Shown piece after piece: positions 7,902 through 14,913 of a stretch of DNA of 64,000 nucleotides. Each line of letters starts with the position of its first letter. Positions within the stretch are counted from its first letter, which is position 1. This stretch comes from an uncultured Chthonomonadaceae bacterium (GTDB taxonomy: Bacteria > Armatimonadota > Fimbriimonadia > Fimbriimonadales > Fimbriimonadaceae), in NCBI GenBank assembly GCA_946479035.1, contig CAMLDW010000007.1, positions 15,985 through 79,984 on the forward strand, given 5' to 3'. The position numbers and the translations under genes were made by a program. Below the pieces are notes generated by a model, which saw nothing but the letters and a program-made list of their open reading frames with translations, had not been told where the DNA came from and ran no database searches.

Positions 7902-8786
7902 ATGAGGGTTTCGACGAGATACCAGTACGACGTCTACACGGCTAACATCCGCGAGGCGCAGGCGAACTACTTCGCTGCGCAACAGCGCGTCACGACTGGC
8001 AAGCGGTTCAACCGCGTCAGCGAGGACCCGGTCGCAGCGATGACGGCGATCAACGCGCGCAGCCTCCGAGCGCGCCTCGAGCAGCTCAACAAGAACCTGC
8101 AGACCGCCAAGGAGTACACGGGCACGAGCGAGAGCGTGCTCGACGATGCGAACACTGCGCTGAAGCAGGCCTATACCCTCGCGATCCAGGGCGCATCCGA
8201 CGCCACGACACAAGAGTCGCGCGACGCGATGGCCGACCAGGTCGCATCGATCCAGCAGCGGATCGTGGACCTGGCCAACACGCAGGGCCTGAACGGAAAG
8301 TACATCTTTGCCGGCCAGCAGTCCTCTACCAAGCCGTTCTCCGCGACCAACGGCGTGCTCTCGTTCGCAGGCGACAATCTGCCGATCCAGGTAGAGGTGC
8401 GGCCTGCAGAGACGATGCGCGTCAACCTCGACGGAGCCGATACCCTGTTCGGCGACATCTACGCCTCTCTGGAGAACCTGCAGAACGACCTGCGCAGCAG
8501 CGACGTCGGCAAGCTCTCTAACCAGGACGTCGCCGCGATGCGCACGGCGCTCGACCAGGTCGGCACCATGCGCGGCCTCAACGCGACCAAGCTCCAAGAG
8601 ATCGGCAGGCTCGACCAGGAGGGCCAGCGCCGAATGGACGACCTGACCAAGACGATCTCAGACAACGAGGACGTCGACATGGCCGAGGCGATCACCCAGA
8701 TGCAGGCGGCCGAGACGGCCTACACCGCCTCGCTCCAGGTCGCTAGCAAAGGCTTCCAACTCAGCCTTATGGACTTCTTGCGATGA
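7902..8786 (+). CDS. flgL: Flagellar hook-filament junction protein 3, FlgL (HAP3)
   Basis: 294 aa with the flagellin-like D0/D1 helices of FlgL. The N-terminus MRVSTRYQYDVYTANIREAQ is followed by TTGKRFNRVSEDPVAAM and GLNGKYIFAGQQSSTKPF. The C-terminus EDVDMAEAITQMQAAETAYTA is the usual D1/D0 helix. It connects FlgK to the filament. A GAGG lies about 10 nt before the ATG. It overlaps fliW by 4 nt (ATGA), so the junction protein and the flagellin-sensing regulator are translationally coupled. Confidence 0.93.
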   Translation: MRVSTRYQYDVYTANIREAQANYFAAQQRVTTGKRFNRVSEDPVAAMTAINARSLRARLEQLNKNLQTAKEYTGTSESVLDDANTALKQAYTLAIQGASDATTQESRDAMADQVASIQQRIVDLANTQGLNGKYIFAGQQSSTKPFSATNGVLSFAGDNLPIQVEVRPAETMRVNLDGADTLFGDIYASLENLQNDLRSSDVGKLSNQDVAAMRTALDQVGTMRGLNATKLQEIGRLDQEGQRRMDDLTKTISDNEDVDMAEAITQMQAAETAYTASLQVASKGFQLSLMDFLR

Positions 8787-9238
8787 CACAGCTCACCACA
8801 GACACCGCGCGCTTCGGCCGCCTGACCTACACGAACCAGGACGTCGTCACCTTCGACCACGGACTGGTCGGGTTCCCGAGCCTGACTTCCTTCGTGCTCA
8901 TCCAGCACAAGGAGGACAGCCCCTACCGCTGGATGCAGAGCATCGACGACAGCGAAGTGGCCTTCTTGGTCGTGGACCCGGCGCACTGCGTCGAGGGCTA
9001 CTCCCCGGAGATCCCCGAGTCTGCGGTCGAGACCGTCGGGATCAAGGACGAGACCCCCAGGCTCGTCTATACTATCGTATCGATCCCAGCCGGGAAGCCG
9101 GAGGAGATGACGATCAACCTCGCAGGGCCGATCGTCGTCAACCTGGAAAACGGCCGCGCGAAGCAGATCGTGTTGGCGGACGAGTGCTACCCCATAAAGC
9201 ACAGGGTCTTCCAGAAGAAGTCTGACAAAGCGGCGTAG
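8783..9238 (+). CDS. fliW: Flagellar assembly factor FliW
   Basis: 151 aa, typical FliW length. Signature stretches are FDHGLVGFPSLTSFVLI, SPYRWMQSIDDSEVAFLVVDP and INLAGPIVVNLENGRAKQIV. In Bacillus and Campylobacter, FliW binds both flagellin and CsrA: when flagellin is exported, FliW is freed and sequesters CsrA, relieving repression of flagellin mRNA. Here csrA lies 42 nt downstream, the classic partner arrangement. The stop codon of flgL overlaps its start. Confidence 0.95.
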   Translation: MTQLTTDTARFGRLTYTNQDVVTFDHGLVGFPSLTSFVLIQHKEDSPYRWMQSIDDSEVAFLVVDPAHCVEGYSPEIPESAVETVGIKDETPRLVYTIVSIPAGKPEEMTINLAGPIVVNLENGRAKQIVLADECYPIKHRVFQKKSDKAA

Positions 9239-9280
9239 TCTGCGGCGGGAACGGTCGAGAGCCACGGAGGGCATACCAGC

Positions 9281-9499
9281 GTGCTGGTACTGACAAGAAA
9301 GGTCAACCAGAGCATCGTAATCGGAGACGACATCGAGGTCGTCGTCTTGGAGGTGCGCGGCGAACAGGTCCGCCTTGGCATCAAGGCGCCCCGCAACGTC
9401 GTCGTCCACCGCAAGGAGATCTACGACCAGATCCAAGAGGAGAACCAGGCGGCATCGACCGTCAATCCGGCGGACGTCCCAGACGAGAAGGGGCCTTGA
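9281..9499 (+). CDS. csrA: Carbon storage / translational regulator CsrA
   Basis: 72 aa, GTG start. The N-terminus [20 protein letters not shown] and the [17 protein letters not shown] stretch match CsrA almost throughout. A tail of about 12 residues ([12 protein letters not shown]) is poorly conserved. CsrA binds GGA motifs in mRNA leaders, most often at ribosome-binding sites, and is antagonised by FliW. The 42-nt leader holds two GGA motifs (GGGAA near 9247 and CGGAGGG near 9267, the latter acting as RBS), so feedback on its own leader is possible. The next gene starts in an overlap with its stop codon. Confidence 0.95.
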   Translation: MLVLTRKVNQSIVIGDDIEVVVLEVRGEQVRLGIKAPRNVVVHRKEIYDQIQEENQAASTVNPADVPDEKGP

Positions 9500-9963
9500 G
9501 CGAAGCGAAGGGCACCTCGTGGAAAGAGGAAGTCAGGGCCGTCTGGCCCTATGCGACTTCGGTCTCATCGCTCCTTTTCGGCGCCTGCGCGCTGGTAGGG
9601 CTCGTCTCCGCCTGGAAGTCGGGGGCCAAGGGCGCGCTTAGCTACGTCCTCGCCGTCACCGATCCCGCGTTTGCCGCGCTGGCGATGCTCGTGATCTGCG
9701 TCGCGTGCCCGGCCGTCTACTTGGGCGACCGGTTTCGCTTCCCGCACGTTCTGACGCTCCCGACTCTCTATGTCGCGGTGGTCTATGGGATCAAGTCGCT
9801 CAGCCGGAACTCGGCCGGCAGCCTCCAGCGGTACGAAGGGGCTGAGCGATCCGACTTGCTGTGGCTGGACTGGCACGTGGTCGCGCTGGCTTGGGTGGCG
9901 CTGGTGATCGTGTTCTTCGTCGTCAGCGCGCTCGCCCGGATTCCTAAGCCCGAACCGTCGTAA
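9496..9963 (+). CDS. Small four-helix membrane protein of unknown function
   Basis: 155 aa starting at TTG, overlapping the csrA stop (TTGA), with AGAAGGGG just before it. Four hydrophobic segments are visible at about residues 20-41, 50-76, 83-102 and 126-148. The N- and C-terminal ends are charged. No enzymatic motif is recognised. Overlap with csrA suggests co-translation, but nothing in the sequence ties it to flagella. ribF follows 12 nt later. Confidence 0.65.
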   Translation: MSEAKGTSWKEEVRAVWPYATSVSSLLFGACALVGLVSAWKSGAKGALSYVLAVTDPAFAALAMLVICVACPAVYLGDRFRFPHVLTLPTLYVAVVYGIKSLSRNSAGSLQRYEGAERSDLLWLDWHVVALAWVALVIVFFVVSALARIPKPEPS

Positions 9964-9975
9964 AATGGCCGTCAG

Positions 9976-10902
9976 ATGCTGGTCCACTTTGGGACTGACC
10001 TGATCGAGGCCGAGTGGGAGTCCGCCGACCTGTGCATAGGCACGTTCGACGGCGTTCACCTTGGCCACCAGGAGGTCGTTCGCACGGCGCTGACGAAGGC
10101 GCAGTCGGCCGAGCGGACCTGCGTACTCGTGACGTTCGACCGACACCCTGCGGCTGTGCTCGCGCCCGAGCGCCGACCTCCCGCGGTCGCGACGCTCGCG
10201 CAGAACCTCGCGGTGTTCCGCTCACTCGGCGTGCCCGTGTGCGTCGTCCTGCACTTCGACGCTGCGCTCTCACAGGTCACGGCGCAGCAGTTCCTTGATG
10301 GAATCCTGGTCGGGAAGCTCCGTGCGCAGGAGGTCGTCGTCGGCCATGACTTCGCGATGGGTCGTGGGCGCGAAGGCACGGCCGAGTGGCTCGCCGCGCG
10401 CATCGCGACAACGATCGTCCCGCCGTTCATGCTGCAGGGCCGCCGCGTAAGCAGCAGCGAAGTCAGGAGGTCCGTCGCCGAGGGAGACGTCGCAAACGCT
10501 GCACGCCTGCTCGGTCGGCCGTTCGCGATCGAGGGAGTCGTGGTCGCTGGCCAAAAGCTGGGACGGCAGCTCGGTTTCCCGACGATCAACGTCATGCGCT
10601 CGATGGGCCAGGTCGTGCCTGCCGACGGGATCTACGCTGGGGTCTGCACTACCCCGTCTGGCACCTATCGCGCCGCGATCAGCCACGGGGTCCGGCCCTC
10701 GGTCGGCGGAACCCTGCGCACGCTCGAGGCGTACCTGCTGAGCTATCCTGGAGACTCGCTCTATGGCCGCGCCGTTGAACTGTCCTTCTGCGAGCGGTTG
10801 CGCGACGAGATGGATTTCAGCGACATCGAGGAGCTGAAGGTCCAGATCGCGAAGGACGTTGAAAGGACCGCTAGCGTGCCCATCCACGGGACGACGGCGT
10901 AG
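9976..10902 (+). CDS. ribF: Bifunctional riboflavin kinase / FAD synthetase
   Basis: 308 aa, typical RibF length. The N-terminal nucleotidyltransferase domain (about 1-165) has GTFDGVHLGHQEVV, VVVGHDFAMGRGREG and SSSEVRRSVAEGDV. The C-terminal flavokinase domain (about 178-300) has GRQLGFPTINV and ADGIYAGV. It phosphorylates riboflavin to FMN and adenylates FMN to FAD in the cytosol. ATG start 12 nt after the previous stop, without a strong Shine-Dalgarno. Confidence 0.95.
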   Translation: MLVHFGTDLIEAEWESADLCIGTFDGVHLGHQEVVRTALTKAQSAERTCVLVTFDRHPAAVLAPERRPPAVATLAQNLAVFRSLGVPVCVVLHFDAALSQVTAQQFLDGILVGKLRAQEVVVGHDFAMGRGREGTAEWLAARIATTIVPPFMLQGRRVSSSEVRRSVAEGDVANAARLLGRPFAIEGVVVAGQKLGRQLGFPTINVMRSMGQVVPADGIYAGVCTTPSGTYRAAISHGVRPSVGGTLRTLEAYLLSYPGDSLYGRAVELSFCERLRDEMDFSDIEELKVQIAKDVERTASVPIHGTTA

Positions 10903-10926
10903 AAGGACCCAGGCGGAGGAATGTCG

Positions 10927-11403
10927 ATGAAGAAATGGATGGTGTGGTCGTTGGCAGTTGCGGTCGCCGGGCTGGCCGTGCTCTTTTTCGTCACGGCCCC
11001 AAGCGACGACCAGCTTGTCCGGCAGGCGATCGACGAGTCCACGAGGGCGAGCCGCGAAGGCAGGCCCGGAGGCGTATTGGAGTACCTCAGCCCGTACTTG
11101 GCGATCAATGCAGACCCCATGATCGACCGGAGCGACATTGCCAGAGTCGTCCGGCTCTCCAAGCCGGAGGTCAGATTTGGGCCCTACGCCCCACAGATTG
11201 ATGGCGAGGCTGCCCTTGTCAGGGCCGATGTGGCCGTTAAAATGTCGTTTCAGGGCCTAAACATAGACACAACCTTCCACGGCGTCCAGGTGAAACTGAC
11301 CAAGACGACGGGCGTCAGGTGGCTGTTCCTGCCTGGAAGCAAGTGGAAGATCACCGAGGTCGCCGCCCCGGATCTGGACAAATACACCGGCGGGCTCCCC
11401 TAG
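10927..11403 (+). CDS. Membrane-anchored hypothetical protein
   Basis: 158 aa. An N-terminal hydrophobic helix (WMVWSLAVAVAGLAVLFFV) without a clear cleavage site suggests a single-pass anchor, with about 135 residues outside. The outer part contains DDQLVRQAIDESTRASREG and ends in a beta-rich stretch (WLFLPGSKWKITEV), a layout reminiscent of NTF2-like or DUF4440-type folds, but this is only a resemblance. The start at 10927 is preferred over the ATG at 10921 because GGAGGA lies 6 nt before it. Function unknown. Confidence 0.7.
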   Translation: MKKWMVWSLAVAVAGLAVLFFVTAPSDDQLVRQAIDESTRASREGRPGGVLEYLSPYLAINADPMIDRSDIARVVRLSKPEVRFGPYAPQIDGEAALVRADVAVKMSFQGLNIDTTFHGVQVKLTKTTGVRWLFLPGSKWKITEVAAPDLDKYTGGLP

Positions 11404-11433
11404 GACAAAAAGCGAAAATGCCCAAAGTGGCGT

Positions 11434-11465
11434 TATAATGCGTGGAGCGGCGGGCAGCACCCGCC
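11434..11465 (+). promoter_or_regulatory. Promoter -10 box and leader hairpin of the lipoprotein gene
   Basis: A consensus TATAAT sits at 11434-11439. No good -35 is seen at 16-18 nt upstream. The predicted leader contains a perfect 6-bp hairpin, GGCGGG (11449-11454) with CCCGCC (11460-11465) around a 5-nt loop, just after the expected transcription start. Confidence 0.55.
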
Positions 11466-11488
11466 GTGATCCGAGTGGTGATATCGAG

Positions 11489-11833
11489 ATGAAGAAGCTG
11501 ATTACAATCCTTGCGCTCACGTCTATCGTGGGCGTCTTTGTGGCCGGTTGCGGCTCGTCTGACACGGGCAGCACGACAGGCGACACGACTGGCACGACTG
11601 GTACGACTGGTACGACTGGTGCGTCGACCGCAGGCGAGACGACCGGTTCAACGACTGGTGCGACGACCTCTGGCGCTACGACCAGCGACATGGGCGCGAC
11701 GGGCGGCGCAGCGACGGCTGGCGCAGCGACGGCGGGCGCGGGCACTGCAGGCGCAGCGACGGCGGGCGCAGGCACAGCAGGCGCAGCGACGGCGGGCGCA
11801 GGCACAGCAGGCGCAGCGACGGCCGGCAAGTAA
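11489..11833 (+). CDS. Low-complexity Gly/Ala/Thr-rich lipoprotein
   Basis: 114 aa. MKKLITILALTSIVGVFVAGC is a clear lipoprotein signal with lipobox VAGC (Cys 21). The mature chain is almost entirely Gly, Thr, Ser and Ala: first GTT/TTG-type repeats, then tandem decapeptides of the form GAATAGAGTA at the C-terminus. No folded domain is expected; it may be a surface-exposed spacer or wall-associated linker. The start at 11489 is chosen because it begins the signal peptide; an upstream ATG at 11438 sits inside the promoter. A strong hairpin follows the stop. Confidence 0.75.
   Translation: MKKLITILALTSIVGVFVAGCGSSDTGSTTGDTTGTTGTTGTTGASTAGETTGSTTGATTSGATTSDMGATGGAATAGAATAGAGTAGAATAGAGTAGAATAGAGTAGAATAGK
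11706..11829 (+). repeat. Tandem 30-bp repeats coding for a Gly/Ala/Thr decapeptide
   Basis: Three full 30-bp units (11721-11750, 11751-11780, 11781-11810) and a 19-bp partial unit (11811-11829) follow a 15-bp half unit at 11706-11720. Units two and three are identical and unit one differs at two positions (ggcgcgggcactg against ggcgcaggcacag). The unit is a multiple of three, so copy-number change would keep the lipoprotein frame open. Confidence 0.85.
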
Positions 11834-11857
11834 ACCAACGACGGTTCTTGAGTGACA

Positions 11858-11883
11858 TGCAGGCTCCCACTTGGGAGCCTGCA
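11858..11883. terminator. Bidirectional hairpin between convergent genes
   Basis: A perfect 11-bp stem, TGCAGGCTCCC (11858-11868) and GGGAGCCTGCA (11873-11883), with a 4-nt loop, lies between the stop of the lipoprotein gene and the stop of the convergent SRPBCC gene. T-rich sequence on either side is weak (actgtctt to the right, ttctt to the left). Position and stem strength favour a shared terminator. Confidence 0.7.
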
Positions 11884-11889
11884 ACTGTC

Positions 11890-12339
11890 TTAAGCCTTCG
11901 TGCTCTCCGCACGGACCTTGATCGCGTTCAGGGCCCCTTCCATGTTCTTGACCACGATCGCGTGTATGACCCTCTTTACGAGCGGGCCAAGGCCCGGCAC
12001 AACGTACTCGTAATCGAGCGCGCTGTCGAATCGCGTGCCCTCGTTCTCCTGCTTGAACGACCATGTCCCTTCAAGCCGGTCGTAGTCGCCCTCAAGCTGT
12101 CGGAACTTGCACACGTGCGCGCCGTCGTCCCAAACGTCCTCTTGCCTCCAGCGGATCTTTAGTCCGAACGCCGGTACGATCCCGACCCAGTCGCTCACGA
12201 TGCGCGCTCCAGCGCGCTCGACGACGGTCAACGACTTGACGTCGCTCATGAACTCGGGGAACGATTCGTTGTCCTTTGCCACGGCGTAGACGTGGGCGAC
12301 CGGGGCATCGACCCAAACGGTCGTCTCAACGGTGGGCAT
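11890..12339 (-). CDS. SRPBCC / polyketide-cyclase-like (START superfamily) protein
   Basis: 149 aa. The opening MPTVETTVWVDAPVAHVYAV and KDNESFPEFMSDVKSL are typical of the SRPBCC ligand-binding fold (Coq10/cyclase-like), which forms a hydrophobic pocket for lipids or polyketide-like ligands. A long C-terminal helix (VKRVIHAIVVKNMEGALNAI) closes the fold. The start at 12339 is chosen to match the family N-terminus; upstream codons in frame back to 12426 look non-coding. The ligand cannot be told from sequence. Confidence 0.8.
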   Translation of the reverse strand: MPTVETTVWVDAPVAHVYAVAKDNESFPEFMSDVKSLTVVERAGARIVSDWVGIVPAFGLKIRWRQEDVWDDGAHVCKFRQLEGDYDRLEGTWSFKQENEGTRFDSALDYEYVVPGLGPLVKRVIHAIVVKNMEGALNAIKVRAESTKA

Positions 12340-12482
12340 AGACGGGAATCTTACCAGCGGCCCCCGGGCTGGCACCGACGGCCCAAGGGCCCGCACCGGT
12401 ATCCTCGAACGGCCCAATCGGCCCATCCCCAGGCAACCATGGTGGACCTGAGGTACCGGGCCGGACGTTTAACTGAGTACTG

Positions 12483-13670
12483 ATGCGCCTCGGCACCCTC
12501 CTCTTGTTCGCCTTAGCGGCCAGCCCAGCGTGGTCCGCACCCCAGTCCGAACAGACTGTCGGGGGCGACTCCCAGGGTCAACAGCAGGACGCAAAGGCCG
12601 ACGCTAAGCACCAAAAAGACGTCGAGAACGACAAAAAGCTGGGCGCTGACTTCTCCAAGCAGATCGAAAAAGAGGTCGAGTTCTCTAAGAACGAAGAGTA
12701 TAAGGCCAGGGTCACGCGAATTGGGGACGAAGTCGCCGCGATCGCGAACAAGAGCCAGGTGCGCGTGCTTTGGGGCGACCCAAAGCTCTCGTCGTTCGAC
12801 TACCACTTCTTCGTTCTTAAGGGCGACGACGTCAACGCGTTCTCCGTCCCAGGCGGGTACATCTATGTGTACGAGGGGCTCGTCCAGTTCGCGGAGTCCG
12901 ACGACGAGCTGGCCGGTGTGCTGGCGCACGAGATCTCGCACGCTGCGTTCCGGCACATCGCGACGATGCAAAAGGAACAGAGCAAGCTCGACCTGCTGAG
13001 CATCGGCGCGATCCTCGCAGCGATCTGGTCGCAAAAGGACGCAGGAAAAATCCTTGTGCCGACCGGCCTCGCCATACAGGGGGTTCAAAGCGGCTGGAGC
13101 GTGAAGGCCGAGGAGGCCGCCGACTTTGGCGGCCTGCAATTCATGCTCAAGAGCAAGTACAACCCGCTCGCGATGCTCACCTTCATGGAGCGGCTCGCCT
13201 ATCGCGACCGCTTCATGCCGAACACCGACTGGGGGATCTTCCAGACCCACCCGCCCACTGACGAGCGCGCAAGGACCCTCGTCGGCGAGCTCCAAAAGTG
13301 CAACGTGCCGTTCCACCGCAGCACAGTGACGACTTCCCTGCGCGCGGCCAATAAGATCGGCGATGGGGGGATCGAGGTCTGGTTCGGCCAAACGAAGATC
13401 CACGTCTTCAGCGGCGACGACGCGCAGACGCGCGCAGACCGCGCTGTCGACCACCTCAACGAGTTCTTCGACGCCGTCCCCGCAATGTACGAACTACAAA
13501 AGGACGGCACGACCGTCGTCGGCGCGAACCGGAGGCTGTTCGACGTCGAGCAACAGGACGCCGAGGCAGAGGGATCCACCCTGAAAGACTCGGTGGACAA
13601 GGCGATCCAGTCGCTCAAGAAGGCGATCTTCGACCTCGGCTATCGGGTGTGGGCTTCGAAGATCGGCTGA
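12483..13670 (+). CDS. Secreted M48-family zinc metalloprotease
   Basis: 395 aa with a signal peptide (MRLGTLLLFALAASPAWSAP). After a Gln/Lys/Asp-rich spacer (about 20-60) comes an M48 domain: NAFSVPGGYIYVYEGLV, then the active-site motif VLAHEISHAAFRH near residue 145 (HEISH) and a downstream AEEAADFGGLQFM segment holding the third zinc ligand. The layout resembles BepA/LoiP-type periplasmic M48 proteases that survey outer-membrane proteins. No TPR repeats are seen; the C-terminal 120 residues are unassigned. Its 3' end overlaps the convergent ceramidase-like gene by 31 bp. Confidence 0.88.
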   Translation: MRLGTLLLFALAASPAWSAPQSEQTVGGDSQGQQQDAKADAKHQKDVENDKKLGADFSKQIEKEVEFSKNEEYKARVTRIGDEVAAIANKSQVRVLWGDPKLSSFDYHFFVLKGDDVNAFSVPGGYIYVYEGLVQFAESDDELAGVLAHEISHAAFRHIATMQKEQSKLDLLSIGAILAAIWSQKDAGKILVPTGLAIQGVQSGWSVKAEEAADFGGLQFMLKSKYNPLAMLTFMERLAYRDRFMPNTDWGIFQTHPPTDERARTLVGELQKCNVPFHRSTVTTSLRAANKIGDGGIEVWFGQTKIHVFSGDDAQTRADRAVDHLNEFFDAVPAMYELQKDGTTVVGANRRLFDVEQQDAEAEGSTLKDSVDKAIQSLKKAIFDLGYRVWASKIG

Positions 13671-14857
13671 GCCAGCCGCTTGAGCGCGCGCTCAACCGCT
13701 TCCGTCACCCTAAGCGCCGTCTCCCTGCCGTTGAAGCACAGCGCCGATTCGTAACCGCCACGGTCGTAGTCCTCCGGCTCCAGCACGTATCCGATCCAGC
13801 CGTTACAGTGGCTGATGACGACAGCGTGTGGAAAACCAAGTGTTGCCGCCAAGACCTGCACTTTTCGGCCCACAGCGGCGCTCGGCTCGCCCGGGATTCC
13901 GATCAGCAAGAGCCCACCGGCCTGGACGATCGTCACCTCAGCCCCCAGCGGCGCAAAACGCTGGATTAGAACCTGATCGAGGGGGCTGGCGACCCCAAAC
14001 TCCTTCGCGAAAGCGGGGCTCGGCACAGGCTTGTCGAGGGCGATCTTTTCCTGCACGAACGTCAGAGACGAGCCGTTTTGCCAGAGATCTATTACCCTGG
14101 CAGAACGGTAGGCGGCTTTCAGTTTTTCCACCATCGCCGCGAGGTTTTCCACCGGGTCGCCGGTCGGGTAGTCGGGCGAAACGTCGCCGAGCGCTCCCGG
14201 CACCACTAGGCCGCCGGAGTCCTTCGCATAGGCGCCCATCCAGTCGCCGCTGGTCTGGTTCCGCTTTTCGTCGTAGACCGTGCCGTGCGCAGCATAGATC
14301 GTGAGTACAGGTCTGCCACCCAAAGCTATCCAAGTCGCGGTCTTGTCGGGCTGCGCCCCTTCTCTTCGGCCGTGGTTTGCGTCGACCTCGCCCTGCCTCA
14401 TCTTGAGACTGGCACCGTCCTGGGGAGCAGACGCGATCGCGTCTTTGACCGAGGACGCGAGCTTGTCCGCGTACCACTCCATCCACCGGCGGCTGAACGA
14501 GGCGATCCCCGGGACCTTGAAAGTCATCCGGTCGTTGAGCATCTGGCTGTCGGGCGCTGAGTGGGTGTGGGTCGCGACCAGCACCAGCGAGACGTCGTCA
14601 GGCATCCGCTTCTTCACTGCAACAACGAGGCTCTCCGGTATGGTAAGCGCGTCGAAGGCGACGATCGCGACCTTCTTTCCACCGGACTCGAAGAGGACCG
14701 CGCGCGCAAAGAGCGCGTCTCCGCCCGGCTCCATCTTCTTGTCGGCGCGCTGCGTGTATCCGCCCAGCGGCAACAGTTCAGGAGGCGTGACGTCCGTCTG
14801 TGAAGTTCGGAGAGTCAGTCCGGGGCCGAGGGCGAGTGCCGCGACGACGGCGAGCAT
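13640..14857 (-). CDS. Neutral/alkaline ceramidase-like secreted hydrolase
   Basis: 405 aa starting MLAVVAALALGPGLTLRTS, a signal-peptide-like N-terminus. Motifs of the neutral ceramidase N-terminal domain are visible: DVTPPELLPLGGYTQR, FARAVLFESGGKKVAIVAFD, the metal-binding LVATHTHSAPD and PGALGDVSPDYP, which aligns with the serine nucleophile region GDVSPN. It is shorter than full ceramidases (about 650-700 aa) and lacks the C-terminal domain. Such short homologues are usually left as ceramidase-like because the substrate is unknown. The start at 14857 is preferred over 14887 because it begins the hydrophobic leader. Confidence 0.72.
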   Translation of the reverse strand: MLAVVAALALGPGLTLRTSQTDVTPPELLPLGGYTQRADKKMEPGGDALFARAVLFESGGKKVAIVAFDALTIPESLVVAVKKRMPDDVSLVLVATHTHSAPDSQMLNDRMTFKVPGIASFSRRWMEWYADKLASSVKDAIASAPQDGASLKMRQGEVDANHGRREGAQPDKTATWIALGGRPVLTIYAAHGTVYDEKRNQTSGDWMGAYAKDSGGLVVPGALGDVSPDYPTGDPVENLAAMVEKLKAAYRSARVIDLWQNGSSLTFVQEKIALDKPVPSPAFAKEFGVASPLDQVLIQRFAPLGAEVTIVQAGGLLLIGIPGEPSAAVGRKVQVLAATLGFPHAVVISHCNGWIGYVLEPEDYDRGGYESALCFNGRETALRVTEAVERALKRLAQPIFEAHTR

Positions 14858-14900
14858 TGAGCCTAGTTTACGGTACCGGGGACGCAACTAGGTCGTCTGC

Positions 14901-14906
14901 TACAAT
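14901..14906 (+). promoter_or_regulatory. -10 box implying leaderless start of the next gene
   Basis: TACAAT ends 7 nt before the ATG at 14914, so transcription would start at or next to the initiation codon. There is no Shine-Dalgarno in between. A matching -35 is not evident. It lies in the 56-bp divergent gap with the ceramidase-like gene. Confidence 0.5.
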
Positions 14907-14913
14907 CCGGTCG

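Noticed and set aside
11706..11829. CRISPR-like direct repeats
   Set aside because: Repeats are contiguous, without spacers, of 3n length and inside the coding frame of a lipoprotein; a tandem coding repeat explains them.
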